DNA from: Clostridium sp. JN-9
GTDB lineage: Bacteria; Bacillota; Clostridia; Clostridiales; Clostridiaceae
Assembly: GCF_004103695.1 (NCBI RefSeq)
Contig: NZ_CP035280.1
Location: 2,542,001-2,606,000 of the forward strand
Reading direction: 5' to 3'
DNA length: 64,000 nt
The notes beneath the pieces were generated by a model, which made no database searches, had not been told where the DNA came from, and saw nothing but the letters and a program-made list of their open reading frames with translations. Shown here in pieces: positions 52,072-61,310 of this stretch. Position 1 is the stretch's first letter, and each line of letters begins with the position of its first letter. The position numbers were made by a program, and so were the translations under genes.

Positions 52072-52539
52072 GTTTATTCCCTCCTAGTGATAGTTTATTT
52101 TATATTATGTTGTATCTTAAATATTGCAAAGTAATACAACAATAAATAACTACTTTAATACATATGATGTATATGACGTGAATTAGAATAAAATTATCAA
52201 TAATTTTAAAATTAATTTCATTATACATAAATTTACTGGGCTTGTCCATAAATTATTGAAAATAAAATAACATTTTCCGTCATTGGTAGCCTGTTTACTA
52301 TATAGTAATATAATACTCCTATTGGTAAGTTATATCAAGAAAATCTTTACAATGCATCATTAGTAAATCCTTCCTATAACTTAAGAATTTTAACATGGAT
52401 AATTTGTGTACCATTTCCATCTTTATTTATATTCTATATAAATTCCAATATTCCTTCATAAATATGAAAGAACACTAAAAATTTAACAAAAATATTGAAT
52501 TCTTGTTAAACTTTTAGTGAATACTTTCTAAATTATTAT
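52072..52539. promoter_or_regulatory. promoter region of the surface protein
   Basis: 468 bases without a gene. On the minus strand TTGCAA and, 17 bases on, AATATA (about 52132-52106) could be its promoter. The rest is AT-rich with no clear structure. Confidence 0.35.
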
Positions 52540-54876
52540 TTAATTGTTTATTTTTACATGGAATATATATTTAACCACTTCTTTTTTTAAATCATAAACC
52601 ATATCATCAAAAACCTGACTTCCCTCTATTCCATAGGCCACAGCAGGATCTGTCTGCCTGTAAGACTGGAATGTTATATATTTTTTAAGGTTATCCATGG
52701 TTTCAATGTGCTCTACCCATTTTCTGTCCACTGACCTTAAAAGTATGGCTTTTTCCGCCATGTTCATTTCTTCTCCAAGTTCTGCTTTTTTATTGTGATA
52801 TATATTTAAATAAACATCATATAAGCTGTTTTTTATTTCAGTTAAATCAAAACAGGAATATTTGTCAAAGGGTTCTTCATGGCCAAATATATCCTTTAAA
52901 TATACCAAAAGCCCTGCCACATCCTGCTGATACTTTTCATCCTGGCTGGTGACATGTTTAGTCACCTCTGTATCCAATATACCCTTAATCATGATTTCAA
53001 TAACATCACTTATGTCCTCTTTGTCAACTACTTCATTTCTCTGCTTGTATATAAGCTCTCTTTGTATGCTTAATACCTTGTCATATTTAACAAGATTTTT
53101 TCTTGTTTCAAGATTTGTGGACTCCACATTGTGCTGTGCAATCTCCACAATTTCTCTTAATTTTTTATTTTCTATAGGACCCTTTTCATTAATTTCAACT
53201 GATTTCTCCAGGTTTTCCAGCCTGTCCTCTGCAAATCTTTTTACAATGTCATCCTCAAGAGATACATAGAATACTGATTCTCCAGGGTCTCCCTGTCTTC
53301 CTGAACGTCCTCTAAGCTGATTGTCTATTCTTCTAGCCTCATGTCTCTCTGTGCCTATTATCTTTAGGCCTCCAAGCTCTTTAACTCCTTCACCAAGCTT
53401 TATATCAGTACCTCTTCCTGCCATATTGGTGGCAATGGTTACTGTACCCTTTTGTCCTGCCTTAGCCACAATCTGTGCTTCCTTTGCATGCTGCTTGGCA
53501 TTTAAAACCTGATGGTGTATTCCCTTTTTCTTTAGCATAAATGATAATATTTCCGACTTTTCCACTGAAGCTGTTCCAGCCAGAACAGGCTGTCCCTTTT
53601 TATGAGTGCTTTCTATTTCATCCACTACAGCTTTAAATTTATCATATTCAGTTTTATAAAGCACATCATCTCTGTCATTTCTTATAACAGGTTTATTTGT
53701 AGGTATAACCACAACGTCCATGTCATATATGTCCCTGAATTCCTCTTCCTCTGTTTCAGCAGTACCGGACATACCAGAAACCTTATTATAAAGCCTGAAA
53801 AAGTTCTGATATGTAATAGTAGCCAGAGTATCATTTTCCTCCTGTACCTTTACACCTTCCTTTGCCTCTAGTGCCTGGTGAAGTCCTTCATTGAACCTTC
53901 TTCCATCCATGACTCTTCCAGTAAATTTATCTACAATCATTACCTCTCCATCACGAACAATGTAATCCACTCCATTGTCCATGGTATAATTTGCTCTAAG
54001 GGCAATTATGGTGTGATGCTGCAGCTCCATGTTGGAGGCATCTGCAAAGTTCTTCATTCCAAAGCATTTTTCTGCCTTGTCCATACCCTCATCAGTAATC
54101 ATTATTGCCTTTGTCTTTTCATCTATATTAAAGTCCACTTCCTCTTTCATGGACTTTGCCAGCCTGTCTGCAATTCTGTAGATTTCTGTAGATTTTCCTC
54201 CCTGCTGTGCAATTATAAGAGGTGTCCTTGCTTCATCTATAAATATGGAATCCACCTCATCTACAATGGCAAAATTAAGTCCTCTCTGCACTCTTTCTGC
54301 AGGAGTTATAACCATATTGTCACGAAGGTAATCAAAGCCGTACTCACTGTTTGTCCCATATGTTATATCACAGTTATAGGCTTTTCTCCTTTCATTAGGA
54401 TCCATGCTATTTAATATAACCCCTGTGGTAAGTCCCAGAAAGTCATATACCTTTCCCATTTCAGTTTTATCTCTTTCAGCCAGATAATCATTAACTGTTA
54501 TTATATGTACTCCTTTTCCTGCAAGGGCATTTAAATACGCAGGGCATGTGGCCACAAGCGTCTTACCTTCACCTGTCTTCATCTCTGCCACTCTTCCCTG
54601 GTGCAGCACAACACCGCCAATTAGCTGTACCTTAAAGGGTTTCATTTTAAGCACCCTCCATGAAGCCTCTCTCACCACTGCAAAGGCCTCCACTAAAATA
54701 TCATCCAGTGTTTCTCCCTTTGCAAGTCTTTCCTTAAATTCATATGTTTTATTTTTAAGCTGTTCATCTGAAAGCTTTGTGATTTCATCATCTAAATCCA
54801 TTATCTTATTTACCATAGGTAAAATTCTTTTTACTTCTCTTTTACTGTAACTGCCAAGTATATTAGAAATGTTCAA
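52540..54876 (-). CDS. secA2: accessory preprotein translocase ATPase SecA2
   Basis: A 778-residue SecA: Walker A MKTGEGKTLVATCPAYL, DEVDSIFIDEARTPLI, and the second helicase half (TNMAGRGTDIKLGEGVKELG). The length and absence of the C-terminal cysteine-rich zinc tail (housekeeping SecA is about 840) fit SecA2, which in Clostridioides difficile lies beside S-layer and wall-protein genes and exports them. The position next to the wall-binding protein supports this. Some clostridial housekeeping SecAs also lack the tail, so secA1 is not excluded. Confidence 0.82.
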   Translation of the reverse strand: MNISNILGSYSKREVKRILPMVNKIMDLDDEITKLSDEQLKNKTYEFKERLAKGETLDDILVEAFAVVREASWRVLKMKPFKVQLIGGVVLHQGRVAEMKTGEGKTLVATCPAYLNALAGKGVHIITVNDYLAERDKTEMGKVYDFLGLTTGVILNSMDPNERRKAYNCDITYGTNSEYGFDYLRDNMVITPAERVQRGLNFAIVDEVDSIFIDEARTPLIIAQQGGKSTEIYRIADRLAKSMKEEVDFNIDEKTKAIMITDEGMDKAEKCFGMKNFADASNMELQHHTIIALRANYTMDNGVDYIVRDGEVMIVDKFTGRVMDGRRFNEGLHQALEAKEGVKVQEENDTLATITYQNFFRLYNKVSGMSGTAETEEEEFRDIYDMDVVVIPTNKPVIRNDRDDVLYKTEYDKFKAVVDEIESTHKKGQPVLAGTASVEKSEILSFMLKKKGIHHQVLNAKQHAKEAQIVAKAGQKGTVTIATNMAGRGTDIKLGEGVKELGGLKIIGTERHEARRIDNQLRGRSGRQGDPGESVFYVSLEDDIVKRFAEDRLENLEKSVEINEKGPIENKKLREIVEIAQHNVESTNLETRKNLVKYDKVLSIQRELIYKQRNEVVDKEDISDVIEIMIKGILDTEVTKHVTSQDEKYQQDVAGLLVYLKDIFGHEEPFDKYSCFDLTEIKNSLYDVYLNIYHNKKAELGEEMNMAEKAILLRSVDRKWVEHIETMDNLKKYITFQSYRQTDPAVAYGIEGSQVFDDMVYDLKKEVVKYIFHVKINN

Positions 54877-55074
54877 TTAAATCCCTCCAAAATATGTATT
54901 GTAAAATAGCCGTTAGATTTAATTATACAATAAATACTTTATAAACTAAAGATTAAATCTTCAATCTTTTGAAATACTCTTTGTTATGATATACTATAAT
55001 ATGTTTGTATTTTAATGACAATAAAAAATATAATTACACTTAAAATTCAAATTTATGATAAGGAAGGTATGCTT

Positions 55075-56019
55075 ATGTCAAAGATCGCGGTACTCATTCC
55101 ATGCTATAATGAGGAAAAAACAGTTAAAAAGGTTATAGAGGACTATAGAAAATTTATTCCTGAGTCAGATATTTACGTTTACAATAACAATTCAAAAGAT
55201 AAAACTGCTGAAATAGTGGAAAACATGGCAAAGAGCGACAAAAAGATATTTCTTAAAAATGAATACAGGCAAGGCAAAGGAAATGTAATAAGAAGCATGT
55301 TCAGGGATATCGATGCTGACTGCTACTTAATGATTGATGGTGATGATACATACCCTGCAGAATTTGCACCTGAAATGGTTGAATATGTTTTAAAAGGGCA
55401 GGCTGATATGGTTATCGGAGACAGACTGTCATCAACTTACTTTACTGAAAATAAACGCAGATTTCACAACTTTGGAAATGTACTTGTAAGGAAACTCATA
55501 AACCTTTTATTTGGTTCAAATATAAATGATATTATGACGGGGTACAGGGCTTTCAGTAAACCATTTGTAAAGGGGTTCCCTGTATTGTCAAAGGGGTTTG
55601 AAATCGAAACGGAAATGACTATACATGCAGTTGATAAAAACTTTTTATTAAAAGAAATACCTGTTACTTACAGAGACAGGCCACAAGGATCTGAGTCAAA
55701 ACTAAACACTTATTCCGACGGTTTTAAGGTACTTAGAACTATTTTCAGATTATTTGAGGATTATAAACCTTTTGCTTTTTTTGGAACTATCTCGCTGATA
55801 TTTTTAATTATAGCTATTTGTCTCTTTATACCTGTATTATCAGGTTATATGCAAACGGGATTAGTAATGAAATTTCCTACATTAATAGTATGCGGAGTTT
55901 TTGGTGTAAGTTCATTATTAACATTTTTAGTAGGTGTAATCCTGAATGTTGAAGTAAAGAAAAGTAAACAGCTATATGAATTGCTAATGAACAATCTTCT
56001 GTATAAAACGATTAAATAA
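55075..56019 (+). CDS. GT2 glycosyltransferase (polyprenyl-phosphate sugar synthase-like)
   Basis: About 314 residues. The catalytic GT2 domain begins IAVLIPCYNEEKTVKKVIED, with the acceptor-metal motif MIDGDDTYPAEF and YRDRPQGSESKLNTYSDGFK, as in dolichol-phosphate mannose synthases. Two C-terminal membrane helices follow. It would load a sugar on undecaprenyl phosphate. ATG 55075 is chosen after AAGGAAGGT. It is first in a four-gene set. Confidence 0.85.
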   Translation: MSKIAVLIPCYNEEKTVKKVIEDYRKFIPESDIYVYNNNSKDKTAEIVENMAKSDKKIFLKNEYRQGKGNVIRSMFRDIDADCYLMIDGDDTYPAEFAPEMVEYVLKGQADMVIGDRLSSTYFTENKRRFHNFGNVLVRKLINLLFGSNINDIMTGYRAFSKPFVKGFPVLSKGFEIETEMTIHAVDKNFLLKEIPVTYRDRPQGSESKLNTYSDGFKVLRTIFRLFEDYKPFAFFGTISLIFLIIAICLFIPVLSGYMQTGLVMKFPTLIVCGVFGVSSLLTFLVGVILNVEVKKSKQLYELLMNNLLYKTIK

Positions 56020-56041
56020 AAGTTGAAGAGAGTGATACTTA

Positions 56042-57973
56042 ATGAGTTTTATTTTACCTTTATTATTTATAGTCTGTAGTTCCGGCACAATGATATTTGT
56101 AACTAAACGACGCTTTGAAGAAGTGCTGCCTGTTTCGTTAATGCTTAGCGCTCTCATAGTATTTATTTTTGCATTTATGGGGCATATGAGAATTGGATAT
56201 TATATTATATATTTAATTGCAGTTATCTTTCCTATAATAGCAGCTGTTCTGACAATGAGGCATAAAGGCAGTGATGATTTATATAATAATTTATTTACTC
56301 CGTCTTTTTTTATTTTCATAATTATTTACGTTTTTATTTTCATTTTAAATTTTAACAGGGGATTTATGGAATGGGACGAAATATCACACTGGGGACCTAT
56401 GGTGAAGGAAACCTTTCGTTTAGACAAATTGTACAGTGTACGTGAATCTATGCTTACAGTTCATAAAGATTATCCTCCTATAATTACTATTTTTGAAACT
56501 ATATGGTGCAAATTATGTGGAGGTTATAAAGAAGCCTATTTATACAGAAGTCTGCAGACATTATCATTATCATTATTTTTACCTGCTCTTTCTAAGATTA
56601 ATTGGAAGAAAGGTTTTAACTTCCTTATTAAATTAATATTAATTACATTTGCAATTCTTTCTGTTAATGTTGTAATCAGAGTAGGAGAAGCAAGCTTTTA
56701 TCAGACAATTGATACTGACTGCATACTTGGTTTAACCTTAGCTTATAGTATATTTATTGTGATTTGTGAGAAAAAAACAACAAAATTTAATTTGTTTAGG
56801 ATATCTGTTGCATTGTCCTTTCTTCTTTTAATAAAACAAATGGGACTTCCATTTTTTTTATTAGTGCTTGGTATATATGCAGTGAATTATATTATTTTGA
56901 ATAAAACCGAAAAAACTGGTGAATTTAAAGAAAAAAATCTTAAGAAAACATTGATTTCAGTTTTACTTATATTCTTTATTATTGCCATTATCCCATACAT
57001 GTTCACATTTTCATGGGATAAATATGTAATATCCAATGGTATACCAAGGCAGTTTAGTATATCCAGTATAAAAGCTTCCAGTTTAATAGGTATAGCAAAG
57101 GGAACAAGCGGGGAAGCCTGGCAGCATCAGGCTTTAGTGAATTTTGTAAGGTATGTTGGAAACAGTCCGCTGTTTGACAGACCTGTTTCTTTATCATATT
57201 GGCAGCTTATGCTTTTAGCAGTGGCAGTATTTTGGATTATTCAGAAATATGGTAAAAAGTATTTTGCGGAGAAACAGATAACAGCATTAAACATAATGTT
57301 GTTTTTAGGTGCTATTGGCTATGCTTTTGCCATGCTCCTATTGTATGTATTTAACTTTGGACCATATGAAGGGCCAAAATTAGCTTCTGTTTACAGATAT
57401 CTTAATACTTACTGGTTTGCTGTTTTTGACCTGGCAATGATGTTGTTTTTATTTATTGAAGGAAAAAAAGAATCTGAAAAACATGAAACTTCATTCACTA
57501 AAGTAGGAGCAGTTATTTTATTTATGTGGATAATATTGTTTAATTCCAGTACTATTAAAAACTTTATTCCCGCAATTCATTATAAATCTGCTACAAGTAT
57601 CTGCAGTGGGGATGCTAATATTATAAATAGCAGAACTAAGGATAGTGATGAGATATTCATTATTGCTCAACATGATAATTGCTACAAAAACTTTATAATT
57701 TCTTATTTAACTCTGCCAAGATATTGCAATAGATTTTACTATAGTCTTGGTGAACCATATGATAAAAATGATGTATTCACCAAAAATATAACTCCACAGC
57801 AGTTGCAGACTGAACTTGCTAATTGGGATTACTTATATTTACAAAATGTGGATGAACAGTTTATATCTAAATATTCAGCTGCTTTTAAACCACAAGCCAA
57901 AATAGAAAATAAGCAATTATATAAAATTGTTAAGAAAAGCGATAATACAATAACTCTTGATTTGGTCAAATAA
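56042..57973 (+). CDS. large polytopic membrane protein, probable GT-C glycosyltransferase
   Basis: A 643-residue protein with about twelve membrane helices. An acidic extracytoplasmic loop early in the protein (GFMEWDEISHWGPMVKE) resembles the catalytic aspartate/glutamate loop of GT-C enzymes, and a soluble C-terminal domain follows (about 530-640). With a GT2 upstream and a flippase-like pair downstream it probably transfers the lipid-linked sugar outside the membrane. No precise family is recognised. Confidence 0.65.
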   Translation: MSFILPLLFIVCSSGTMIFVTKRRFEEVLPVSLMLSALIVFIFAFMGHMRIGYYIIYLIAVIFPIIAAVLTMRHKGSDDLYNNLFTPSFFIFIIIYVFIFILNFNRGFMEWDEISHWGPMVKETFRLDKLYSVRESMLTVHKDYPPIITIFETIWCKLCGGYKEAYLYRSLQTLSLSLFLPALSKINWKKGFNFLIKLILITFAILSVNVVIRVGEASFYQTIDTDCILGLTLAYSIFIVICEKKTTKFNLFRISVALSFLLLIKQMGLPFFLLVLGIYAVNYIILNKTEKTGEFKEKNLKKTLISVLLIFFIIAIIPYMFTFSWDKYVISNGIPRQFSISSIKASSLIGIAKGTSGEAWQHQALVNFVRYVGNSPLFDRPVSLSYWQLMLLAVAVFWIIQKYGKKYFAEKQITALNIMLFLGAIGYAFAMLLLYVFNFGPYEGPKLASVYRYLNTYWFAVFDLAMMLFLFIEGKKESEKHETSFTKVGAVILFMWIILFNSSTIKNFIPAIHYKSATSICSGDANIINSRTKDSDEIFIIAQHDNCYKNFIISYLTLPRYCNRFYYSLGEPYDKNDVFTKNITPQQLQTELANWDYLYLQNVDEQFISKYSAAFKPQAKIENKQLYKIVKKSDNTITLDLVK

Positions 57974-57996
57974 TAAATTAATAACAGAGGTTAATT

Positions 57997-58335
57997 ATGT
58001 TAGAATCATTTAGAAAAAACAAATATGGAATTCTTTTAATGTGTATATCCTCCATATGTGTATGTGTAGGACAAATGTTCTGGAAGTTGTCTACGGATAA
58101 GGGAATCTTATTTTTGCTGCTTGGCTTCGGTTTTTATGGCATTGGTGCTGTAATAATGCTGGTGGCATATAAATTCGGCAGCCTGTCAGTTCTGCAGCCA
58201 ATGTTAAGCTTAAATTATATTTTAAGCATTATTCTTGCAAAAACCATATTAAACGAAAATATAACGTTAATGAAGGTTATTGGAGTTTTAATAATTATAC
58301 TTGGTGTAGTTTTGATTGGAGGCGGCGACGATTAA
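57997..58335 (+). CDS. SMR/EamA-like four-helix membrane protein, subunit 1
   Basis: A 112-residue protein with four helices (CISSICVCVGQMFWKLSTDK, LSVLQPMLSLNYILSIILAK) like ArnE-type subunits of the small multidrug-resistance superfamily. Its end overlaps the next gene, so they probably form a heterodimer that flips an undecaprenyl-linked sugar. Confidence 0.75.
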   Translation: MLESFRKNKYGILLMCISSICVCVGQMFWKLSTDKGILFLLLGFGFYGIGAVIMLVAYKFGSLSVLQPMLSLNYILSIILAKTILNENITLMKVIGVLIIILGVVLIGGGDD

Positions 58336-58666
58336 AATATTATGTTATTTAATATTAATCACTATGACTTTTATTGGAGCTGTTGCTGCTATCTTTTTAA
58401 AAAAGGCATCAGCATTCAAGAACTTAAAACAGCTTATTTTCAACAAAAATCTATATATAGGCGGGGGATTGTACCTTTTATCAGCCCTGCTTAATATATT
58501 TGTTCTTCATTATCTGGATTATTCAATTGTATTGCCATTAACTTCTATAACATACATTTGGACAATGATTTTTTCTTATTATGTATTTCATGAAAAAATA
58601 ACCAATAAAAAGATAATGGGATTGTGCTGCATCATTACGGGAGTTTCCTTTATAGCGATTTTTTAG
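58316..58666 (+). CDS. SMR/EamA-like four-helix membrane protein, subunit 2
   Basis: About 111-116 residues with four helices (GAVAAIFLKKASAFKNL, YSIVLPLTSITYIWTMIFSY), similar in plan to the previous gene and to ArnF. The start is uncertain. TTG 58316 is the first usual codon but the best ribosome binding site, GGAGGCGG, lies just after it and points to ATT at 58331, a rare initiation codon. Either way the gene overlaps the stop of subunit 1. Confidence 0.72.
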   Translation: MEAATIKILCYLILITMTFIGAVAAIFLKKASAFKNLKQLIFNKNLYIGGGLYLLSALLNIFVLHYLDYSIVLPLTSITYIWTMIFSYYVFHEKITNKKIMGLCCIITGVSFIAIF

Positions 58667-58676
58667 GATTGTTTGT

Positions 58677-58731
58677 CGAATGCTACCAGGTAGCACCCGG
58701 TTTTCGTCGAATGTAACCAGGCAGCACCCGA
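58677..58731. repeat. GCTACCAGGTAGC-type repeat pair
   Basis: CGAATGCTACCAGGTAGCAC starts at 58677 and a variant at 58708, 31 bases apart, inverted relative to the pair at 22271-22326. The core is a palindrome. Confidence 0.75.
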
Positions 58732-58750
58732 CTTTTGTCAAAGACTAAAT

Positions 58751-58790
58751 AAAGAACAGCTTTGGGTTTTTCCAAAGCTGTTCTTTGTTT
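58751..58790. terminator. bidirectional terminator
   Basis: AAAGAACAGCTTTGG (58751-58765) pairs perfectly with CCAAAGCTGTTCTTT (58772-58786) between convergent genes. Confidence 0.9.
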
Positions 58791-61150
58791 TAATTAAGAA
58801 AATTGTTTATTACCTCTGCCATCTTTGCTGCAAATCTATCCTGCTCATAAGCATCGGCATTTCTTGCTGCTTCTGTTGGATTGGTTATAAATCCGCATTC
58901 CAAAAGAAGTGAAGTCATATTTGTATTTTTTGTTACAAATAAATTGTGATCAAGTGCTCCTCTGTTTACATAGCCTAATGTGGCTAGTGAATCCAGAAGC
59001 TGCTGTGCTAAATTTGCACTGTCAATGGCAGCCTTAGAAGGAGTAGCATCATAATAAACACCATCACTATAATATACTCCATTTGGATCTATATTTGGCC
59101 TATAGGTGCTGTAATGTGCACTTATGCCATTTGGAGCTGCACTGCCTGCAACATCATGATGTATGCTTATAAACAGTACTGCATCTGAGTTATTTGCAAC
59201 ATTCACCCTGTTTTGAAGGCTGGTGTTCAAATCAACTGTTGGTCTGTCTGATGATTCTCTGGTCATGATTACATTATAGCCTAAGTTCAGAAGCTTGGTT
59301 TTTAATTTATCTGCCAGCTGCATATTCAAATCTCTTTCCACATATGTAACTCCATTAATTGTACTATATGCGCCATCATCTCCGCCAAAATTATGGCCTG
59401 GATCTATTACGATAGTCTGTCCTATTCCCTTGTAGAAATAAAGTGGCTGCTCTTGAACTGAATCGTCATTTCCCTGTACCCTTATTGCAAGGCTGTGTCT
59501 TCCATTCTGGATATTAGCCATGCTTAAAATATAGGAAAATCCGCTCTCAGCTCCTCCTGGATAGCCTGGATGTGCCCTATCTACATCAGGTCTGGATAGT
59601 CCTGTTACTGAACTGCCTGAGTACTGTCCATCCACCAGCATATCTATTTTTTTAACTCCTGATGGGTTCAATACCCAGCCAACAACGTTTATGTCATCTT
59701 TAAGCACTTGTCCATTTCCTAAATTGTCTACATATATATATGCTTTTGGTTTTTGAACTGTTATAGATACATCTCCTGTGGTAAAAGAGTCATCACTGCC
59801 TATGGCTTTCACCGTAACTTTATGAGTTCCTCCAAGGATACCGCTTGTACTTAAAGTGTAGGTATATCCGCTTTGGCTTCCATTAAAATATTCGGGATAG
59901 GCTGCTGCTACATCAGGTCTTGATAGTCCAATAGCTGCTGTTCCCATATTCTTTCCATCTACTAATATGTCTACTTCTTTTACTCCTGATGGGTTCAGTG
60001 CCCATCCTCTTACTGTTGCACTTGATGTAATAGATTGTCCATAAGCTGGCTCGTCTATGCTCATCAGTGGTACAGGCTTTTGAACTGATATAGACATATC
60101 TCTGCTGGTAAATGTGCCATCATTGCCAAATGCCTTAACTACCAGTGAGTGGCTTCCAGCCTGTAAATTAGCTGTGCTCAGTGTATAGATATATCCGCTT
60201 TGGCTTCCATTTGTATACCCTGGGTAAGCTGCTGCTACATCAGGCCTTGACAGCCCAATAGCTGCTGTTCCCATATTCTGTCCATCTACTAATATGTCTA
60301 CTTTTTTTACTCCTGATGGGTTCAGTGCCCATCCTCTTACTGTTGCACTTGATGTAATAGATTGTCCATAAGCTGGTTCATCCATGCTCATAAGCGGCAC
60401 AGGCTTTTGAACTGATATGGACATATCTTTGCTGATAAAAGAGCCATCATTGCCCATAGCTTTCACCGTAACTTTATGAGTTCCTCCAAGGATACCGCTT
60501 GTACTTAAAGTGTAGGTATATCCGCTTTGACTTCCATTAGTATATCCGGGATAAGCTGCTGCCACATCTGGTCTTGATAGTCCAATAGCTGCTGTTCCCA
60601 TATTCTTTCCATCTACTAATATGTCTACTTCTTTTACTCCTGATGGGTTCAGTGCCCATCCTCTTACTGTTGCACTTGATGTAATAGATTGTCCATAAGC
60701 TGGCTCGTCTATGCTCATCAGTGGTACAGGCTTTTGAACTGTTATAGACATACTTCTGCTGGTAAATGTATCATCATTGCCAACTGCCTTAACTACCAGT
60801 GAATGGCTGCCAGCCTGTAAATTGGCTGTGCTCAGTGTATAGGTATATCCGCTTTGGCTTCCATTGGTATATCCTGGATAAGCTATTGCTACATCCGGTC
60901 TTGATAGTCCAATGGATGCTGTTCCCATATTCTGTCCATCTACTAATATGTCTACTTCTTTTACTCCTGATGGGTTAAGTGCCCATCCCCTTACCGTTGT
61001 ACTTGATGTAATAGGTTGTCCATAAGCTGGTTCATCTATACACATAAGTGGACTGCTGTAGGCAGAAACCCTGGTCCCGCCTAAAATTAACATTATGAGA
61101 AATATAAAACTCATAATATACTTTATTGGTATTTTTTCTTTAGTCTGCAC
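58790..61150 (-). CDS. N-acetylmuramoyl-L-alanine amidase with five Ig-like repeats
   Basis: A 786-residue secreted hydrolase. A signal peptide (about 1-30) is followed by five repeats of about 97 residues (each with YGQSITSSATVRGWALNPSG and GLSRPDVAAAYPGY), then an Amidase_3 domain (about 585-786): VIDPGHNFGGDDG, YVERDLNMQLADKL, FISIHHD and LLECGFITNPTEA. The zinc ligands H and E are present. It would cut the peptide from N-acetylmuramic acid in peptidoglycan. The repeats are nearly identical at DNA level, so repeat number may vary. Confidence 0.92.
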   Translation of the reverse strand: MQTKEKIPIKYIMSFIFLIMLILGGTRVSAYSSPLMCIDEPAYGQPITSSTTVRGWALNPSGVKEVDILVDGQNMGTASIGLSRPDVAIAYPGYTNGSQSGYTYTLSTANLQAGSHSLVVKAVGNDDTFTSRSMSITVQKPVPLMSIDEPAYGQSITSSATVRGWALNPSGVKEVDILVDGKNMGTAAIGLSRPDVAAAYPGYTNGSQSGYTYTLSTSGILGGTHKVTVKAMGNDGSFISKDMSISVQKPVPLMSMDEPAYGQSITSSATVRGWALNPSGVKKVDILVDGQNMGTAAIGLSRPDVAAAYPGYTNGSQSGYIYTLSTANLQAGSHSLVVKAFGNDGTFTSRDMSISVQKPVPLMSIDEPAYGQSITSSATVRGWALNPSGVKEVDILVDGKNMGTAAIGLSRPDVAAAYPEYFNGSQSGYTYTLSTSGILGGTHKVTVKAIGSDDSFTTGDVSITVQKPKAYIYVDNLGNGQVLKDDINVVGWVLNPSGVKKIDMLVDGQYSGSSVTGLSRPDVDRAHPGYPGGAESGFSYILSMANIQNGRHSLAIRVQGNDDSVQEQPLYFYKGIGQTIVIDPGHNFGGDDGAYSTINGVTYVERDLNMQLADKLKTKLLNLGYNVIMTRESSDRPTVDLNTSLQNRVNVANNSDAVLFISIHHDVAGSAAPNGISAHYSTYRPNIDPNGVYYSDGVYYDATPSKAAIDSANLAQQLLDSLATLGYVNRGALDHNLFVTKNTNMTSLLLECGFITNPTEAARNADAYEQDRFAAKMAEVINNFLN

Positions 61151-61159
61151 TGGTCCTTC

Positions 61160-61310
61160 CTGCTACTCAAAATATGGTCAAATGTATCCATACTGAGATA
61201 ATTCCTGTTTCATTGTACCCTGCCTTGCCTAAGCTACTACAGTTTGTATAGCACTCCACAGGCGTAAATTCCCGAAATAGCCTTCGGTACACATATAAGT
61301 GCTTGTTTAA
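61160..61310 (-). ncRNA. candidate omega RNA of TnpB
   Basis: The stretch directly after tnpB on its strand has hairpins such as CCGAAGGCTATTTCGG and no gene. In IS605/IS607 elements the guide RNA of TnpB comes from this position and ends at the transposon end. The guide portion would run toward the amidase start near 61150. Boundaries are estimates. Confidence 0.45.

Noticed and set aside
53878-54414. 178-codon + strand frame opposite secA2
   Set aside because: Shadow of the highly conserved SecA reading frame.
55015-55074. Upstream extension of the GT2 gene
   Set aside because: The extra 20 residues have no family similarity, and the ribosome binding site lies before the ATG at 55075.
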